A DNA stretch of 64,000 nucleotides from assembly GCA_964540965.1 (NCBI GenBank), contig CAZIOT010000017.1, positions 32,250 to 96,249 of the forward strand, written 5' to 3'. The stretch comes from JADYZU01 sp964540965. GTDB lineage: Bacteria; Pseudomonadota; Alphaproteobacteria; Rhodobacterales; Rhodobacteraceae. The position numbers were made by a program, and so were the translations under genes. This document shows, piece after piece, positions 47,108 to 56,200 of the stretch. Under the pieces are notes generated by a model. That model saw nothing but the letters and a program-made list of their open reading frames with translations. It did not search any database and had not been told where the DNA came from. Positions within the stretch are counted from its first letter, which is position 1; each line of letters opens with the position of its first letter.

Positions 47108-47829
47108 ACCCGCTTCTCTCCACCCATGGGCTTGTCGCCCGCTATGGCGATTTCCAGGCCCTTTACGGCATCGACCTTCATGTCGCCGCGGGCGAGGTCG
47201 TGGCGCTGATCGGTGCCAACGGCGCCGGCAAGTCGACGCTGCTCAAGTCGATCATGGGGCTTATCAAGGTCGCCCCCGGCATGGTCCGCCTTGACGGGGC
47301 CGAGGTCGGCGGCCAGCCGCCGCACCGCATTGTCGGACAGGGTGTCGCCATCGTGCCCGAGGGGCGGCGCCTGTTCGCCGGCATGTCGGTCGAGGACAAC
47401 CTGCGCATCGCCATCGACCGCGCCGGCGCCGCGCCGACAGGCGGCTGGACGCTGGACCGCGTATTCGGCCTGTTCCCGATCCTGCGGGAAAAGCGGCGCA
47501 CCCCGGTGCAGTCGCTGTCGGGCGGCCAGCAGCAGATGGTCGCCATCGGCCGCGCCCTGCTGAACCAGCCGCGCGTCCTTTTGTGCGACGAGATCAGCCT
47601 TGGCCTTGCGCCCAAGGTGGTCAAGGAAATCTACGAGGCGATCCCGTCGATCTCCGCCGCCGGCACCGCCATCGTCCTTGTCGAACAGGACGTGGGCCTG
47701 GCGAAATCGCAGTCGAACCGCCTGTATTGCCTGCTCGAGGGCCGCGTCACCCTGACCGGCGCGTCACAGGACATCAGCCGCGACGCCATCGGCGAAGCCT
47801 ATTTCGGAGCCTCCCATGCTGTGGATTGA
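47104..47829 (+). CDS. ABC transporter ATP-binding protein (LivF-like)
   Basis: A 241-residue ATPase with Walker A GANGAGKST, signature LSGGQQQMVAIGRAL and Walker B VLLCDEISLGLAP. It partners the LivG-like ATPase. The start ATG overlaps the upstream stop, and its end overlaps the start of the LivH-like permease by 14 bases. Confidence 0.92.
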   Translation: MNPLLSTHGLVARYGDFQALYGIDLHVAAGEVVALIGANGAGKSTLLKSIMGLIKVAPGMVRLDGAEVGGQPPHRIVGQGVAIVPEGRRLFAGMSVEDNLRIAIDRAGAAPTGGWTLDRVFGLFPILREKRRTPVQSLSGGQQQMVAIGRALLNQPRVLLCDEISLGLAPKVVKEIYEAIPSISAAGTAIVLVEQDVGLAKSQSNRLYCLLEGRVTLTGASQDISRDAIGEAYFGASHAVD

Positions 47830-48673
47830 CGGGCTGATCCAGGGGATCCTCCTTGGCGGCCTTTATGCGCAATATGCGCTGGGCATGGCGCTGATGTTCG
47901 GCGTGATGAAGATCGTCAACATCACCCATGGCGACCTCATGGTGCTGCTGGCGCTGACCGGGATCTCGGCGGCGACGACCTGGGCCATCGGGCCATGGGC
48001 GATCCTGGTGCTGCTGGTGGTGGTTGGCGCCTTTCTGGGCTGGGCCTTGCAACGCACAATCCTGAACCGCGTGGTCAGCGCCGACCCGCTGCCGTCGCTG
48101 ATCGCGACCTTCGGGCTGTCGGTCGCGATGCAGAACCTGATGCTGACGATCTGGTCGGCCGACACGCGGTCGCTGCCCGGCGGCGGCATCGAACAGGCCT
48201 CCTTCCAGGTCGGGCCGCTGTTCATCGGCGTGCTGCCGGTGATCGTGCTGATCGCCGCGACACTGCTGACCGGCGGCCTTGACGCCGTGCTGCGCTTTAC
48301 CAGGTTCGGCCGGGCGCTGCGCGCCTCCTCGGCCGATGTCGAGGCCGCGGCCCTCACCGGCGTCAACCCCCGCTCGGTCTATGCCGGGGCCACCGCGGTC
48401 GCGGTCGGCATCCTGGGCTTTGCCGCGGTGTTCCAGTCGCTACGCTCCACCGTCGCCCCGTCGGACGGGCCGTTCCAGCTGATCTACGCCTTCGAAGCCG
48501 TCATCATCGGCGGCATGGGCTCGATCTGGGGGGCGTTCCTTGGCGCCATGGTGCTGGGCATCAGCCAGTCCATCGGTTTCCGCATCGACCCCGGTTTCGG
48601 CATCCTTGCCGGCCATCTGGTGTTCCTGCTTGTGCTGGCGATCCGCCCGCAGGGCATTCTGGGCAGGGAGTAG
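47816..48673 (+). CDS. ABC transporter permease (LivH-like)
   Basis: A 285-residue inner-membrane permease of the branched-chain amino acid class, with about eight helices. The N-terminal GLIQGILLGGLYAQYALGMALMF, GVMKIVNITHGDLMVL and C-terminal AFEAVIIGGMGSIWGAFLGA are family signatures. It pairs with the LivM-like permease 3 bases downstream. Confidence 0.92.
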   Translation: MLWIDGLIQGILLGGLYAQYALGMALMFGVMKIVNITHGDLMVLLALTGISAATTWAIGPWAILVLLVVVGAFLGWALQRTILNRVVSADPLPSLIATFGLSVAMQNLMLTIWSADTRSLPGGGIEQASFQVGPLFIGVLPVIVLIAATLLTGGLDAVLRFTRFGRALRASSADVEAAALTGVNPRSVYAGATAVAVGILGFAAVFQSLRSTVAPSDGPFQLIYAFEAVIIGGMGSIWGAFLGAMVLGISQSIGFRIDPGFGILAGHLVFLLVLAIRPQGILGRE

Positions 48674-48676
48674 GCC

Positions 48677-49693
48677 ATGACCACCATTCCGCAACCGCTT
48701 GCCGGCATCCGCGTCCAGCGCCAGACAGGCTCGGGCATCGTCGCCATGGTGCTGTTCGTCCTGGCGCTGGCCGCGCTGGCGCTGATGCCGCTCTGGGCCA
48801 GCCAGGGCTTCATCCGCGACATGGTCGAGCTGTGCTGCTACATCGCCATCGCGCAGATGTGGAACCTTCTGGCCGGTTATGGCGGCATCGTCAGCGTCGG
48901 CCAGCAGATGTTCGTCGGCACCGGCGCCTATTTCATGTTCATCATGGCACAGCTCTGGGGCCTGAACCCGTTCATCGCCGTGGTCCTTTGCGTCGTGGCG
49001 CCGATGGTGCTGGCGGTGCCGACCTATGGTCTGCTGCACCGGCTCGAGGGCGCCTATTTCGCCATCGGCACCTGGGTGATCGCCGAGGTGGTCAGGCTTG
49101 CCACATCGATCTTTCCCTATGTCAACGCCGGATCCGGCATGAGCCTGCGGGTGATGGGCGATTACAGCGCCGACCAGCGGGCGGTCGGGGTTTCGATCCT
49201 GTGCGCGCTGCTGATCCTTGTGTCCATCGGTGGCAGCTACTGGCTGCTCAGGTCGCGCTACGGGCTGGCGCTGACGGCGATGCGCGACAATCCGGTGGCC
49301 GCGGCCAGCCAGGGCGTCAACGTCAACAAGCTGCGCTTCCTGATCTGGATCGCCGCCGCGGCCGGCACCGGCTTTGCCGGCGCGGTCTATTTCATGGCGC
49401 AACTGCGGATCAACCCGCCCTCGGCCTATGACGCCAACTGGGGCAACATCGCCATCTTCATCGTCATGGTCGGCGGCCTTGGGTCCATCGAGGGCGTGCT
49501 GATCGGCGCCTTCATCTATTTCTTCGCCGACCGCTGGTTCGGCGAATACGGCGCGAGCTACCTGATCGTCCTTGGCCTTGCGACGCTGTTCATGGCGCTG
49601 TTCGCCAAGGGCGGCCTCTGGGGCCTGATCTGCAAGATGGTCGATGCGCCCTGGTTCCCGACCCGGCGCCGCCTGATGGGAGGCACAAAATGA
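48677..49693 (+). CDS. ABC transporter permease (LivM-like)
   Basis: A 338-residue permease with IAQMWNLLAGYGGIVSVGQQMF, LRSRYGLALTAMRDN, and VMVGGLGSIEGVLIGAFIY as typical LivM motifs. It is translationally coupled to the alcohol dehydrogenase that follows (ATGA overlap at 49690-49693). Confidence 0.92.
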   Translation: MTTIPQPLAGIRVQRQTGSGIVAMVLFVLALAALALMPLWASQGFIRDMVELCCYIAIAQMWNLLAGYGGIVSVGQQMFVGTGAYFMFIMAQLWGLNPFIAVVLCVVAPMVLAVPTYGLLHRLEGAYFAIGTWVIAEVVRLATSIFPYVNAGSGMSLRVMGDYSADQRAVGVSILCALLILVSIGGSYWLLRSRYGLALTAMRDNPVAAASQGVNVNKLRFLIWIAAAAGTGFAGAVYFMAQLRINPPSAYDANWGNIAIFIVMVGGLGSIEGVLIGAFIYFFADRWFGEYGASYLIVLGLATLFMALFAKGGLWGLICKMVDAPWFPTRRRLMGGTK

Positions 49694-50700
49694 AGGCCGC
49701 GATCTTTGATGGCGTCGGCATTCCGCTGCGGGTCTCTGACCTGCCGGCGCCGGAACCCGCCGAGGATGAGGTCCTGCTGCGCGTCGCCGCCTGCGGCATC
49801 TGCGGGTCCGACCTGCATATCACCGAGGATCCGGTGACCTTCGGCGTCGGGCAGGGTGTCGTGCTGGGCCACGAATTTGCCGGCACCGTCGAACGGGTGG
49901 GCGCGGCGGTGCGCGACCTGAAACCGGGCGACCGGGTCGCCGTCGCGCCGATGCGCGGCTGCGGCGCCTGTGACGCCTGCCGCCGCGGCGACCCCGCCTG
50001 GTGCAAGGAGATGCGCCTCATCGGCGGCGGCTATGCCGAGTTGACCACCGTTGCCGCCCGGCAATGCGTGAAACTGCCCGACGACCTGCCCACCGCCGAA
50101 GGCGCGCTGGCCGAGCCGGTGTCGGTCGGCCTGCATGCCGTGCATCGTGCCCGGCTGACGCCGGGCGACCGGGTGCTGATCCTGGGCGCCGGTCCCATCG
50201 GGCTGCTCGTCGCCTTCTGGGCACGGCGCCTGGGTGCGGCCCATGTCGTCGTCGCCGACATCGCCCGCTATCAGCAGGACCGGGCCGCCGCCGTCGGCGC
50301 CACCGGATTCGCCGTCTCGGGCCCCGGCCTGGCCGCCGAATTCGCCGCGCTGACCGGCGGCCCGCCCGACATCGTGTTCGAATGCGTCGGCAAGAAGGGG
50401 CTGATCGACTTTGCCATCAGCCAGGTCCGCGCGCATGGCAAGGTGGTGGCGGTAGGCCTGTGCGTCGGCGGCGACCAATGGGATCCCTTCGCCGCGATCC
50501 ACAAGGAACCCGAGATCATCTTTGCGGTGTTCTTCAACATGGAAGAATTCCGCATGGCGCTGGACGCCCTTGGGCCGGGCAGGTTCCGGCCGCAGGCGCT
50601 CATCACCGGGCGGATCGGTTTCGACGCCGTGCCGGACACGTTCGAGGCGCTGCGCCGCCGCACCACGCAATGCAAGGTCCTGATTCAGGCCGAACCCTGA
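49690..50700 (+). CDS. Zinc-dependent alcohol dehydrogenase (butanediol/sorbitol dehydrogenase-like)
   Basis: A 336-residue medium-chain dehydrogenase. Catalytic zinc ligands are in CGICGSD (C35 region) and GHEFAG (H61, E62); the four structural-zinc cysteines are C91, C94, C97 and C105; the nucleotide motif is GAGPIGLL. It resembles (R,R)-butanediol, threonine or sorbitol dehydrogenases. In the operon it would oxidise the imported compound. Start ATG at 49690. Confidence 0.88.
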   Translation: MKAAIFDGVGIPLRVSDLPAPEPAEDEVLLRVAACGICGSDLHITEDPVTFGVGQGVVLGHEFAGTVERVGAAVRDLKPGDRVAVAPMRGCGACDACRRGDPAWCKEMRLIGGGYAELTTVAARQCVKLPDDLPTAEGALAEPVSVGLHAVHRARLTPGDRVLILGAGPIGLLVAFWARRLGAAHVVVADIARYQQDRAAAVGATGFAVSGPGLAAEFAALTGGPPDIVFECVGKKGLIDFAISQVRAHGKVVAVGLCVGGDQWDPFAAIHKEPEIIFAVFFNMEEFRMALDALGPGRFRPQALITGRIGFDAVPDTFEALRRRTTQCKVLIQAEP

Positions 50701-50713
50701 CCCGGAGGATAGG

Positions 50714-51493
50714 ATGGATTTCGAAACCCTCACCCTGAATGTCGATGGCGTCGAGACCGTGGTCAAGGCCATCGGCCGCGGCCCCGATGTGCTGGCGCTG
50801 CACGGCATCGCCACGCTGGAAGGTTACGACTGGGCCCGCGGACTGGCGGACAGGTTCCGCGTCTACCTGCCCTTCCACCCCGGTTTCGGCGACTCGGGCC
50901 CGGCGCCGCATGTCGCCGGCATGGCCGACATGGTGATCCACAACCTGCGCCTGCTGGATGCGCTGCGCCTGTCAAAGCCGCATCTTGTCGGCCATTCGAT
51001 GGGCGGCTGGATGGCGGCGGAAACCGCGGCCTTTGCCGGTGAGCGGTTCGCGAAACTGGTGCTGAACGCCCCGGCGGGCCTGAACCACCCCGACCATCCG
51101 GCGACCGATCTGGCGGCGGTGGCGCCGCAGGATCTGCCCGGCTATCTGGCCCACAAGGTCGATGTCGCCCTGCGCTATTTCCCCGGCGGCAGCGATGCGC
51201 CAGCGCCCGAGGCCTTTGGCGCGGCGCGGGAAAAGGAAGGCGTCGCCGCCGGCAATATCCTCAAGGTCCATGGCATGGGCCACCCGAACCTTGGCCGCTG
51301 GCTGTCGCGGATTCCGAATGAAACCCTGATCGTCTGGGGCGATCAGGACCGGCTGCTGCCGGCCTCGCAAGCCGGGGTCTGGGCGGCGGCGATCCCCAAT
51401 GCGCGGGTGCATATCGTCCACGGCACCGGCCATTTCGCCATGCAGGAAGACCCGGCCACCGTCACCGCCATTGGCGATTTCCTGGCGGCCTGA
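50714..51493 (+). CDS. Alpha/beta hydrolase
   Basis: A 259-residue hydrolase with the catalytic triad S95 (GHSMGG), D212 (WGDQDRLL) and H240 (HGTGHF). Its oxyanion-hole motif is LHGIATLEG. It could cleave an ester or a diketone-type C-C bond formed in the operon; the substrate is unknown. It starts at the ATG at 50714 after GGAGGA. Last gene of the operon, followed by two hairpins. Confidence 0.88.
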   Translation: MDFETLTLNVDGVETVVKAIGRGPDVLALHGIATLEGYDWARGLADRFRVYLPFHPGFGDSGPAPHVAGMADMVIHNLRLLDALRLSKPHLVGHSMGGWMAAETAAFAGERFAKLVLNAPAGLNHPDHPATDLAAVAPQDLPGYLAHKVDVALRYFPGGSDAPAPEAFGAAREKEGVAAGNILKVHGMGHPNLGRWLSRIPNETLIVWGDQDRLLPASQAGVWAAAIPNARVHIVHGTGHFAMQEDPATVTAIGDFLAA

Positions 51494-51500
51494 GGCGAGA

Positions 51501-51555
51501 GCGAGGGAATTCGAGAATTTCCTCGCCGCCCTGAAAATTGTATAATTTTCAGGGC
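51501..51555. terminator. Tandem terminator hairpins between convergent genes
   Basis: The first stem is 51501-51511 with 51516-51526 (11 bp with one G-T pair, loop CGAG). The second is 51528-51539 with 51544-51555 (perfect 12 bp, loop GTAT). The second begins at the stop of the convergent RND gene. A/T-rich stem centres (GAATT, GAAAATT) make them look like factor-independent terminators in both directions, although the U-tract is short. Confidence 0.7.
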
Positions 51556-51556
51556 T

Positions 51557-54500
51557 TTATTCTGCCGCTACTCCTTCGGGTTCGTCATGCGGCGCCTTGG
51601 GCATGATCCGCCCGGCCAGCCGGCCAAAGCCGTCGATATAGGTCAGCACCACCGGCACCACCACCAGCGTCAGGATGGTGGAGGAAATCAGCCCGCCGAT
51701 CACCGCATGGGCCATCGGCGCGTTCTGCCCCGAGCCCTCGTGGATGTTCAGCGCCAGCGGCAACATGCCAAAGATCATCGCCAGCGTGGTCATGATGATC
51801 GGCCGGAACCGGGTGCGCCCGGCCAGCACCAGCGCGTCATAGAGGTTCATCGACTCGTCGCGGCGGTGGTGGTTGGCGTTGTCGACCAGCAGGATCGCGT
51901 TCTTCACCACCAGCCCCATCAGCATGATGAAACCGATGGCCGAGTAGATGTTCAGCGTCGACCCCCCGACCAAGAGCCCGACCATGACCCCGATCAGCGA
52001 CAGCGGCAGCGACACCATGATCGCGATGGGTTGCAGGAACGACCCGAATTGCGAGGCGAGGACGAGATAGATGAACACCACCGCCAGAAGCAGCGCCGCC
52101 CCCGCCGAAGACGCGGATTCGGCCAGGTTTTCCTGATCGCCGCCGGTCGACACCTTGTAGCCCGGCGGCAGGTCGAGCGCGTTCATCGCCGCCTGGATCT
52201 GGGTCAGCACCTCGCCCAGGGTCTTGCCCGACAGGTTGGCGGTGACATTGATGCGCCGCTGCCCGTCAAGCCGGTCGATCTGCGATGCCCCGACCGAGGG
52301 CACGACCTCGGCCACCTGGTCAAGGCGGATCATGCCCTGGCCCGCCTGCGACACCGCGATGGGCAGGGCGCCCAGCAATTCGGCATCGTTGCGCAGCGCC
52401 TCGGGCAGCTGGACGTTCAGGTCATAGGTCCGCCCGGCGGGATCGGTCCAGTCACCCACAGCCTCGCCGCCCAGCATCGGCGACAGCGCGGCGCCGACCT
52501 GCCCGACCGAGACACCAAGATCGCTTGCCAGGTCGCGGTTGACCCGCACGCCCAGGATCGGCTGCGCCAGATCAAGGCTCGATTCCACATCCTCGACGCC
52601 TTCGATGGTTTGCAGGCGGCGGATCAGTTCCTCGGACAGGGGTTGCAGGGTGACAAAGGACGGGCCGGACAGCGAAATGTCGATCGGCGCCGCCACCTGG
52701 CCGAAACCGTTGGCGATGCCGACCGTCACCGTGATGCCGGGGATGGCGGCCAAAGCCTCGCGCACAGGCACCGACATGTCGCCGGGGCTGCGCACCCGAT
52801 CGTGCTGCTCGACCATGAACACGGCGATGGAGGCCGTGGTATTGCCATCGGTCGAAGTGCCCGAGGCGACGGTGGCATAGGTGCCGGTCACCTCCGGAAA
52901 CTGCCGCAGGATGGCATCGACCTGCCGGATCTTCGACGCCGTATAGTCAAGCGAGGATCCGACCGGGGTTTCGATGGTGACCTGGAATTCGCTGTTGTCG
53001 ACATTCGGCACGAATTCGACGCCGACCATCGGGAACAGCGTGAACGAACCAAAGAACGCCGCCAGCGCGATCACCAGCGTGGTCTTGCGGAAGCGCAGGC
53101 AGAACTTCAGCACCCGGATATAGACCCGCGCCACCCATTCGAAAAACATGTCGAAGACGTTGATCGTCCGCCAGATGAACCCCTTGCGCCGGTTGGGGTC
53201 GGCCGAAGGGTCATACCAGACCGACGACAGCATCGGATCCAGCGTGAAGGCCACGAACAGCGAGATCAGAACCGCGACCGAGACGGTGACGCCGAACTGC
53301 AGGAAGAACCGGCCCATGATGCCTTCCATGAAGGCGACGGGCAGGAACACCGCGACGATGGAGAGCGTGGTCGCCAGCACCGCAAGGCCGATTTCATTGG
53401 TGCCGTCCAGCGCCGCCTGCCGGTGCGATTTGCCCATGTGCAGATGGCGCATGATGTTTTCGCGCACCACGATGGCATCGTCGATCAGCAGGCCCACCGC
53501 GAGCGACAGCGCCAGCATGGTCATCATGTTCAGGGTGAAACCCAGGAACCACAGGACCGACATCGTGCCGATCACCGAAATCGGCAGCGTCAGCCCGGTG
53601 ATGACGGTCGAGCGCCAGGAGTTGAGGAACAGGAACACGATCGCCGTGGCCAGAAGCGCGCCCTCGACCAGCATGTTCTGCACGCCGTTATAGCTCTGCT
53701 CGACCTCGATGGCATTGTCGCGGACGATCTCGATGGTCACGTCCTCGGGCAGTTCGTTGGCCTTCAGATCCTCGACCGCGGCGCGCACCTGCCGGGCGAT
53801 TTCCACCGTATTGGCGCCCTGCTGCTTGATGATGTCGACCGCGAGTGCCGGGGTCCCGTCCAGCAGGGCAAGCGAGCTCGACTCGCTCTGCCCGTCCTCG
53901 AGCGTGACCACATCGCCCAGCCGAACCGGCTGATCGCCGCGGCGGGCTACGATGATGTCAAGGAAATCCCGCGCCCGTTCGATCCGGCCCTCGACCTGGA
54001 TCGACTGCACCTCGCGCCCCTGTTCGATGGAACCGGCGGGAATGTCGCGGTTTTCCGCACTGACTGCGGCCAGCACCTCGCCCACCGAAATGCCAAAGGC
54101 GTTCAGCCGGTCGGGGTCGATCAGGAAATTCAGTTGCCGGTCGACACCGCCGACGACCGAGGCCGAGCCGACGCCCTGGATGTTCAGCATCCGTTGCGCG
54201 ATCACATCCTCGGTCAGCGTGGTCAGGTCGCGTTCCGACATCGTCGCCGAACTCACCGCCATCGAGATCATCGGCATCGCCGAAGGGTCAAAGCGCAGCG
54301 TCACCGGATCGTTGGAATTGTCCGGCAGGGTGCCCGAGATCTGGGCGATCTTGTCGCGCACATCCTGCGCCGCGGTCTGCGAATCGACCTCGAGGTCGAA
54401 CATCATGATGACCATCGCCTGACCGGACTGGGCGATGCTCTGCGTCGTATCAAGGCCGGAAATCGTGCTGACCGCATCCTCGATCGGCTTGATGATGTCG

Positions 54501-54682
54501 GCCTCGACCGCCTCGGGCGCCGCGCCGGGATAGGCGACGACGACCGCGACCACCGGGAAATCGACGTCCGGCATCTGTTCGATGGCCAGCCGCTGGAACG
54601 AGAAGATGCCGAAAACCAGGATCGCCACCATGACCATGGTGGCGAAAACCGGCTGTGCGATCGAAATCCGGGTCAGGAACAT
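51557..54682 (-). CDS. RND efflux transporter permease (HAE1/AcrB family)
   Basis: A 1041-residue, twelve-helix inner-membrane proton antiporter with two large periplasmic loops. The proton-relay aspartates are seen in AVGLLIDDAIVVRENI (helix 4), and other markers include the N-terminal FLTRISIAQPVFATMV and VEQMPDVDFPVV. This matches MdtB/AcrB-type multidrug pumps. It follows its membrane-fusion partner by 3 bases. No TolC-like outer-membrane gene is in the window. Confidence 0.93.
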   Translation of the reverse strand: MFLTRISIAQPVFATMVMVAILVFGIFSFQRLAIEQMPDVDFPVVAVVVAYPGAAPEAVEADIIKPIEDAVSTISGLDTTQSIAQSGQAMVIMMFDLEVDSQTAAQDVRDKIAQISGTLPDNSNDPVTLRFDPSAMPMISMAVSSATMSERDLTTLTEDVIAQRMLNIQGVGSASVVGGVDRQLNFLIDPDRLNAFGISVGEVLAAVSAENRDIPAGSIEQGREVQSIQVEGRIERARDFLDIIVARRGDQPVRLGDVVTLEDGQSESSSLALLDGTPALAVDIIKQQGANTVEIARQVRAAVEDLKANELPEDVTIEIVRDNAIEVEQSYNGVQNMLVEGALLATAIVFLFLNSWRSTVITGLTLPISVIGTMSVLWFLGFTLNMMTMLALSLAVGLLIDDAIVVRENIMRHLHMGKSHRQAALDGTNEIGLAVLATTLSIVAVFLPVAFMEGIMGRFFLQFGVTVSVAVLISLFVAFTLDPMLSSVWYDPSADPNRRKGFIWRTINVFDMFFEWVARVYIRVLKFCLRFRKTTLVIALAAFFGSFTLFPMVGVEFVPNVDNSEFQVTIETPVGSSLDYTASKIRQVDAILRQFPEVTGTYATVASGTSTDGNTTASIAVFMVEQHDRVRSPGDMSVPVREALAAIPGITVTVGIANGFGQVAAPIDISLSGPSFVTLQPLSEELIRRLQTIEGVEDVESSLDLAQPILGVRVNRDLASDLGVSVGQVGAALSPMLGGEAVGDWTDPAGRTYDLNVQLPEALRNDAELLGALPIAVSQAGQGMIRLDQVAEVVPSVGASQIDRLDGQRRINVTANLSGKTLGEVLTQIQAAMNALDLPPGYKVSTGGDQENLAESASSAGAALLLAVVFIYLVLASQFGSFLQPIAIMVSLPLSLIGVMVGLLVGGSTLNIYSAIGFIMLMGLVVKNAILLVDNANHHRRDESMNLYDALVLAGRTRFRPIIMTTLAMIFGMLPLALNIHEGSGQNAPMAHAVIGGLISSTILTLVVVPVVLTYIDGFGRLAGRIMPKAPHDEPEGVAAE

Positions 54683-54685
54683 CGC

Positions 54686-55924
54686 CTACTCCACCAGAAC
54701 CACTTCATCGCCCGGCGCCAGTTCGGGCAGGGCCGCGGTGATGACCACATCGCCGGCGGCAAGGCCGGCGGTGATCTGCACAAGATCGCCGGCCCAGGTA
54801 TCGCCGGTCTCGACCGCGGCGCGCTGTGCGGCGCCGTCGCGGATGGTGACGACATAGGCGCCCTCGCGATCCTCGCGCAGCGCCTCGGCCGGGACGGCGA
54901 TGGCGTCGACGGCCTCGGCCACGACGATCTCGCCGGTGGCGAACATGCCGCCCAGCAACCGGCCGTCCATGTTGGCGATGGTGACATAGACCGGGATCGT
55001 GCGCGAGCCTTCTGTCGCCAGCGGATTGATCCGCGCCACGGTGCCTTCGAAGGGCGCGCCGCCGATGCCGTCGACAGACACGGCGACGGTCTGGCCCGGC
55101 GCGATCAGCGCGCCGGCGCTGATCGCGGCATTGCCCACCAGTTCGACCGTGCTCAGGTCCACGACGGTGAACAGCGGCGTGCCGGTGGTGACGATCTGCC
55201 CCGGTTCCACACTGCGGGCCGAGATGATGCCGGCGAAGGGCGCGGTGACGGTCGCCTTGGACAGGCTGAGTTCGGCGGCCGCGACCTGATCGCTCAGCGC
55301 CGAAACCTGCGCCCGCAGACCTTCGACACTGGTGCGGGCCTGATCAAGGTCCGAGGTGGTGGCAACGCCGCGTTCGACCAACGCCTGCGAGCGTTCCAGT
55401 TGCGCTTCGGCCAGCGTCAGTTGCGCCCGCGTCGCTTCTGCATTGGAGCGTTGCAGGTCCAGTTGCAGGGCAAGCTGCTCCACATCGACCTGAAGCAGCA
55501 CATCGCCCGCCGCCACCCGGTCGCCGGGGCGCAGGCTGACGGTATCGACCCGGCCCGAGGCCTCGGCCGCGATCTCGGCCTTTTGCGAGGGTTGCATCGT
55601 GCCGGTGACGCGGACGGTGCGAAGCAGGGTCTGCGGCGCCACCGTCGCGTATTCAAAGGCATTGACCTGCATCCGGCTGTCGATCTCGACTTCGGGTTCA
55701 GGGGCCGCGACTTCGGCCACCGGCAGGGTCGGTTCGATCTGGGTCTTGTAATACCAGCCACCGGCGGCACCCAGCAGCACCAGCACCAGAAGCACCCAGG
55801 GCCAGATTGGCCTCAGCGGTTTTAGCCCGGCACGCTTGCGGCGGGCGTTTTCGCGCTGGCGGCGGCTCATCGCCCATTCCGGTTTTTCGTTGCGCGGATC
55901 CTGCGCGGCGGGCGTCGCGGCCAT
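54686..55924 (-). CDS. RND efflux periplasmic adaptor (membrane-fusion protein)
   Basis: A 412-residue adaptor. A positively charged N-terminus (MSRRQRENARRKRAG) precedes one membrane helix (WPWVLLVLVLLGAAGGWYY). After it come a biotinyl-lipoyl-like hairpin (SGRVDTVSLRPGDRVAAGDVLL), a coiled-coil pair (about residues 180-240) and the beta-barrel VTAPFAGIISARSVEPGQIV. The N-terminal basic extension is longer than usual. I chose the ATG at 55924 (SD AAGGGA) over 55939. Confidence 0.88.
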   Translation of the reverse strand: MAATPAAQDPRNEKPEWAMSRRQRENARRKRAGLKPLRPIWPWVLLVLVLLGAAGGWYYKTQIEPTLPVAEVAAPEPEVEIDSRMQVNAFEYATVAPQTLLRTVRVTGTMQPSQKAEIAAEASGRVDTVSLRPGDRVAAGDVLLQVDVEQLALQLDLQRSNAEATRAQLTLAEAQLERSQALVERGVATTSDLDQARTSVEGLRAQVSALSDQVAAAELSLSKATVTAPFAGIISARSVEPGQIVTTGTPLFTVVDLSTVELVGNAAISAGALIAPGQTVAVSVDGIGGAPFEGTVARINPLATEGSRTIPVYVTIANMDGRLLGGMFATGEIVVAEAVDAIAVPAEALREDREGAYVVTIRDGAAQRAAVETGDTWAGDLVQITAGLAAGDVVITAALPELAPGDEVVLVE

Positions 55925-56156
55925 CCCGGTCCCTTCCATGTCCCCAGACCCGCTGGCATGCGGGTTTCGTTCAACTCTTGCTGAAACGCCTAACTGGTGC
56001 GAGTCCCGCGGCTTGGCAAGGCAAGAGAGGCAGGCACCGGCAAACTGCAGCAGAAATGGCGCGAATTGCCAGCGAAAGCCGTGGGGCGGGCAAGGAAGTT
56101 GCCGGGGATTTGGCCGGTTGCGGCGCGGCGCGGTGCTGCGCGCGACGCCGGAAATG

Positions 56157-56200
56157 GCCGGAACGCCAGGGCGTTCCGGCACGGTGCAGGGGCACGCCCC
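56157..56200 (-). terminator. Paired hairpins after the tri-haem cytochrome gene
   Basis: GCCGGAACGC (56157-56166) pairs with GCGTTCCGGC (56171-56180) over a CAGG loop, and GGGG/CCCC (56189-56200) forms a second small hairpin that begins at the stop codon. Together they look like a terminator or REP element. The rest of the 275-base space up to the adaptor gene start shows nothing else. Confidence 0.65.

Noticed and set aside
51587..55825. A 1412-codon open frame on the plus strand across the RND genes
   Set aside because: Antisense to the RND permease and adaptor. The His/Asp/Arg-rich composition is typical of antisense reading of GC-rich genes.
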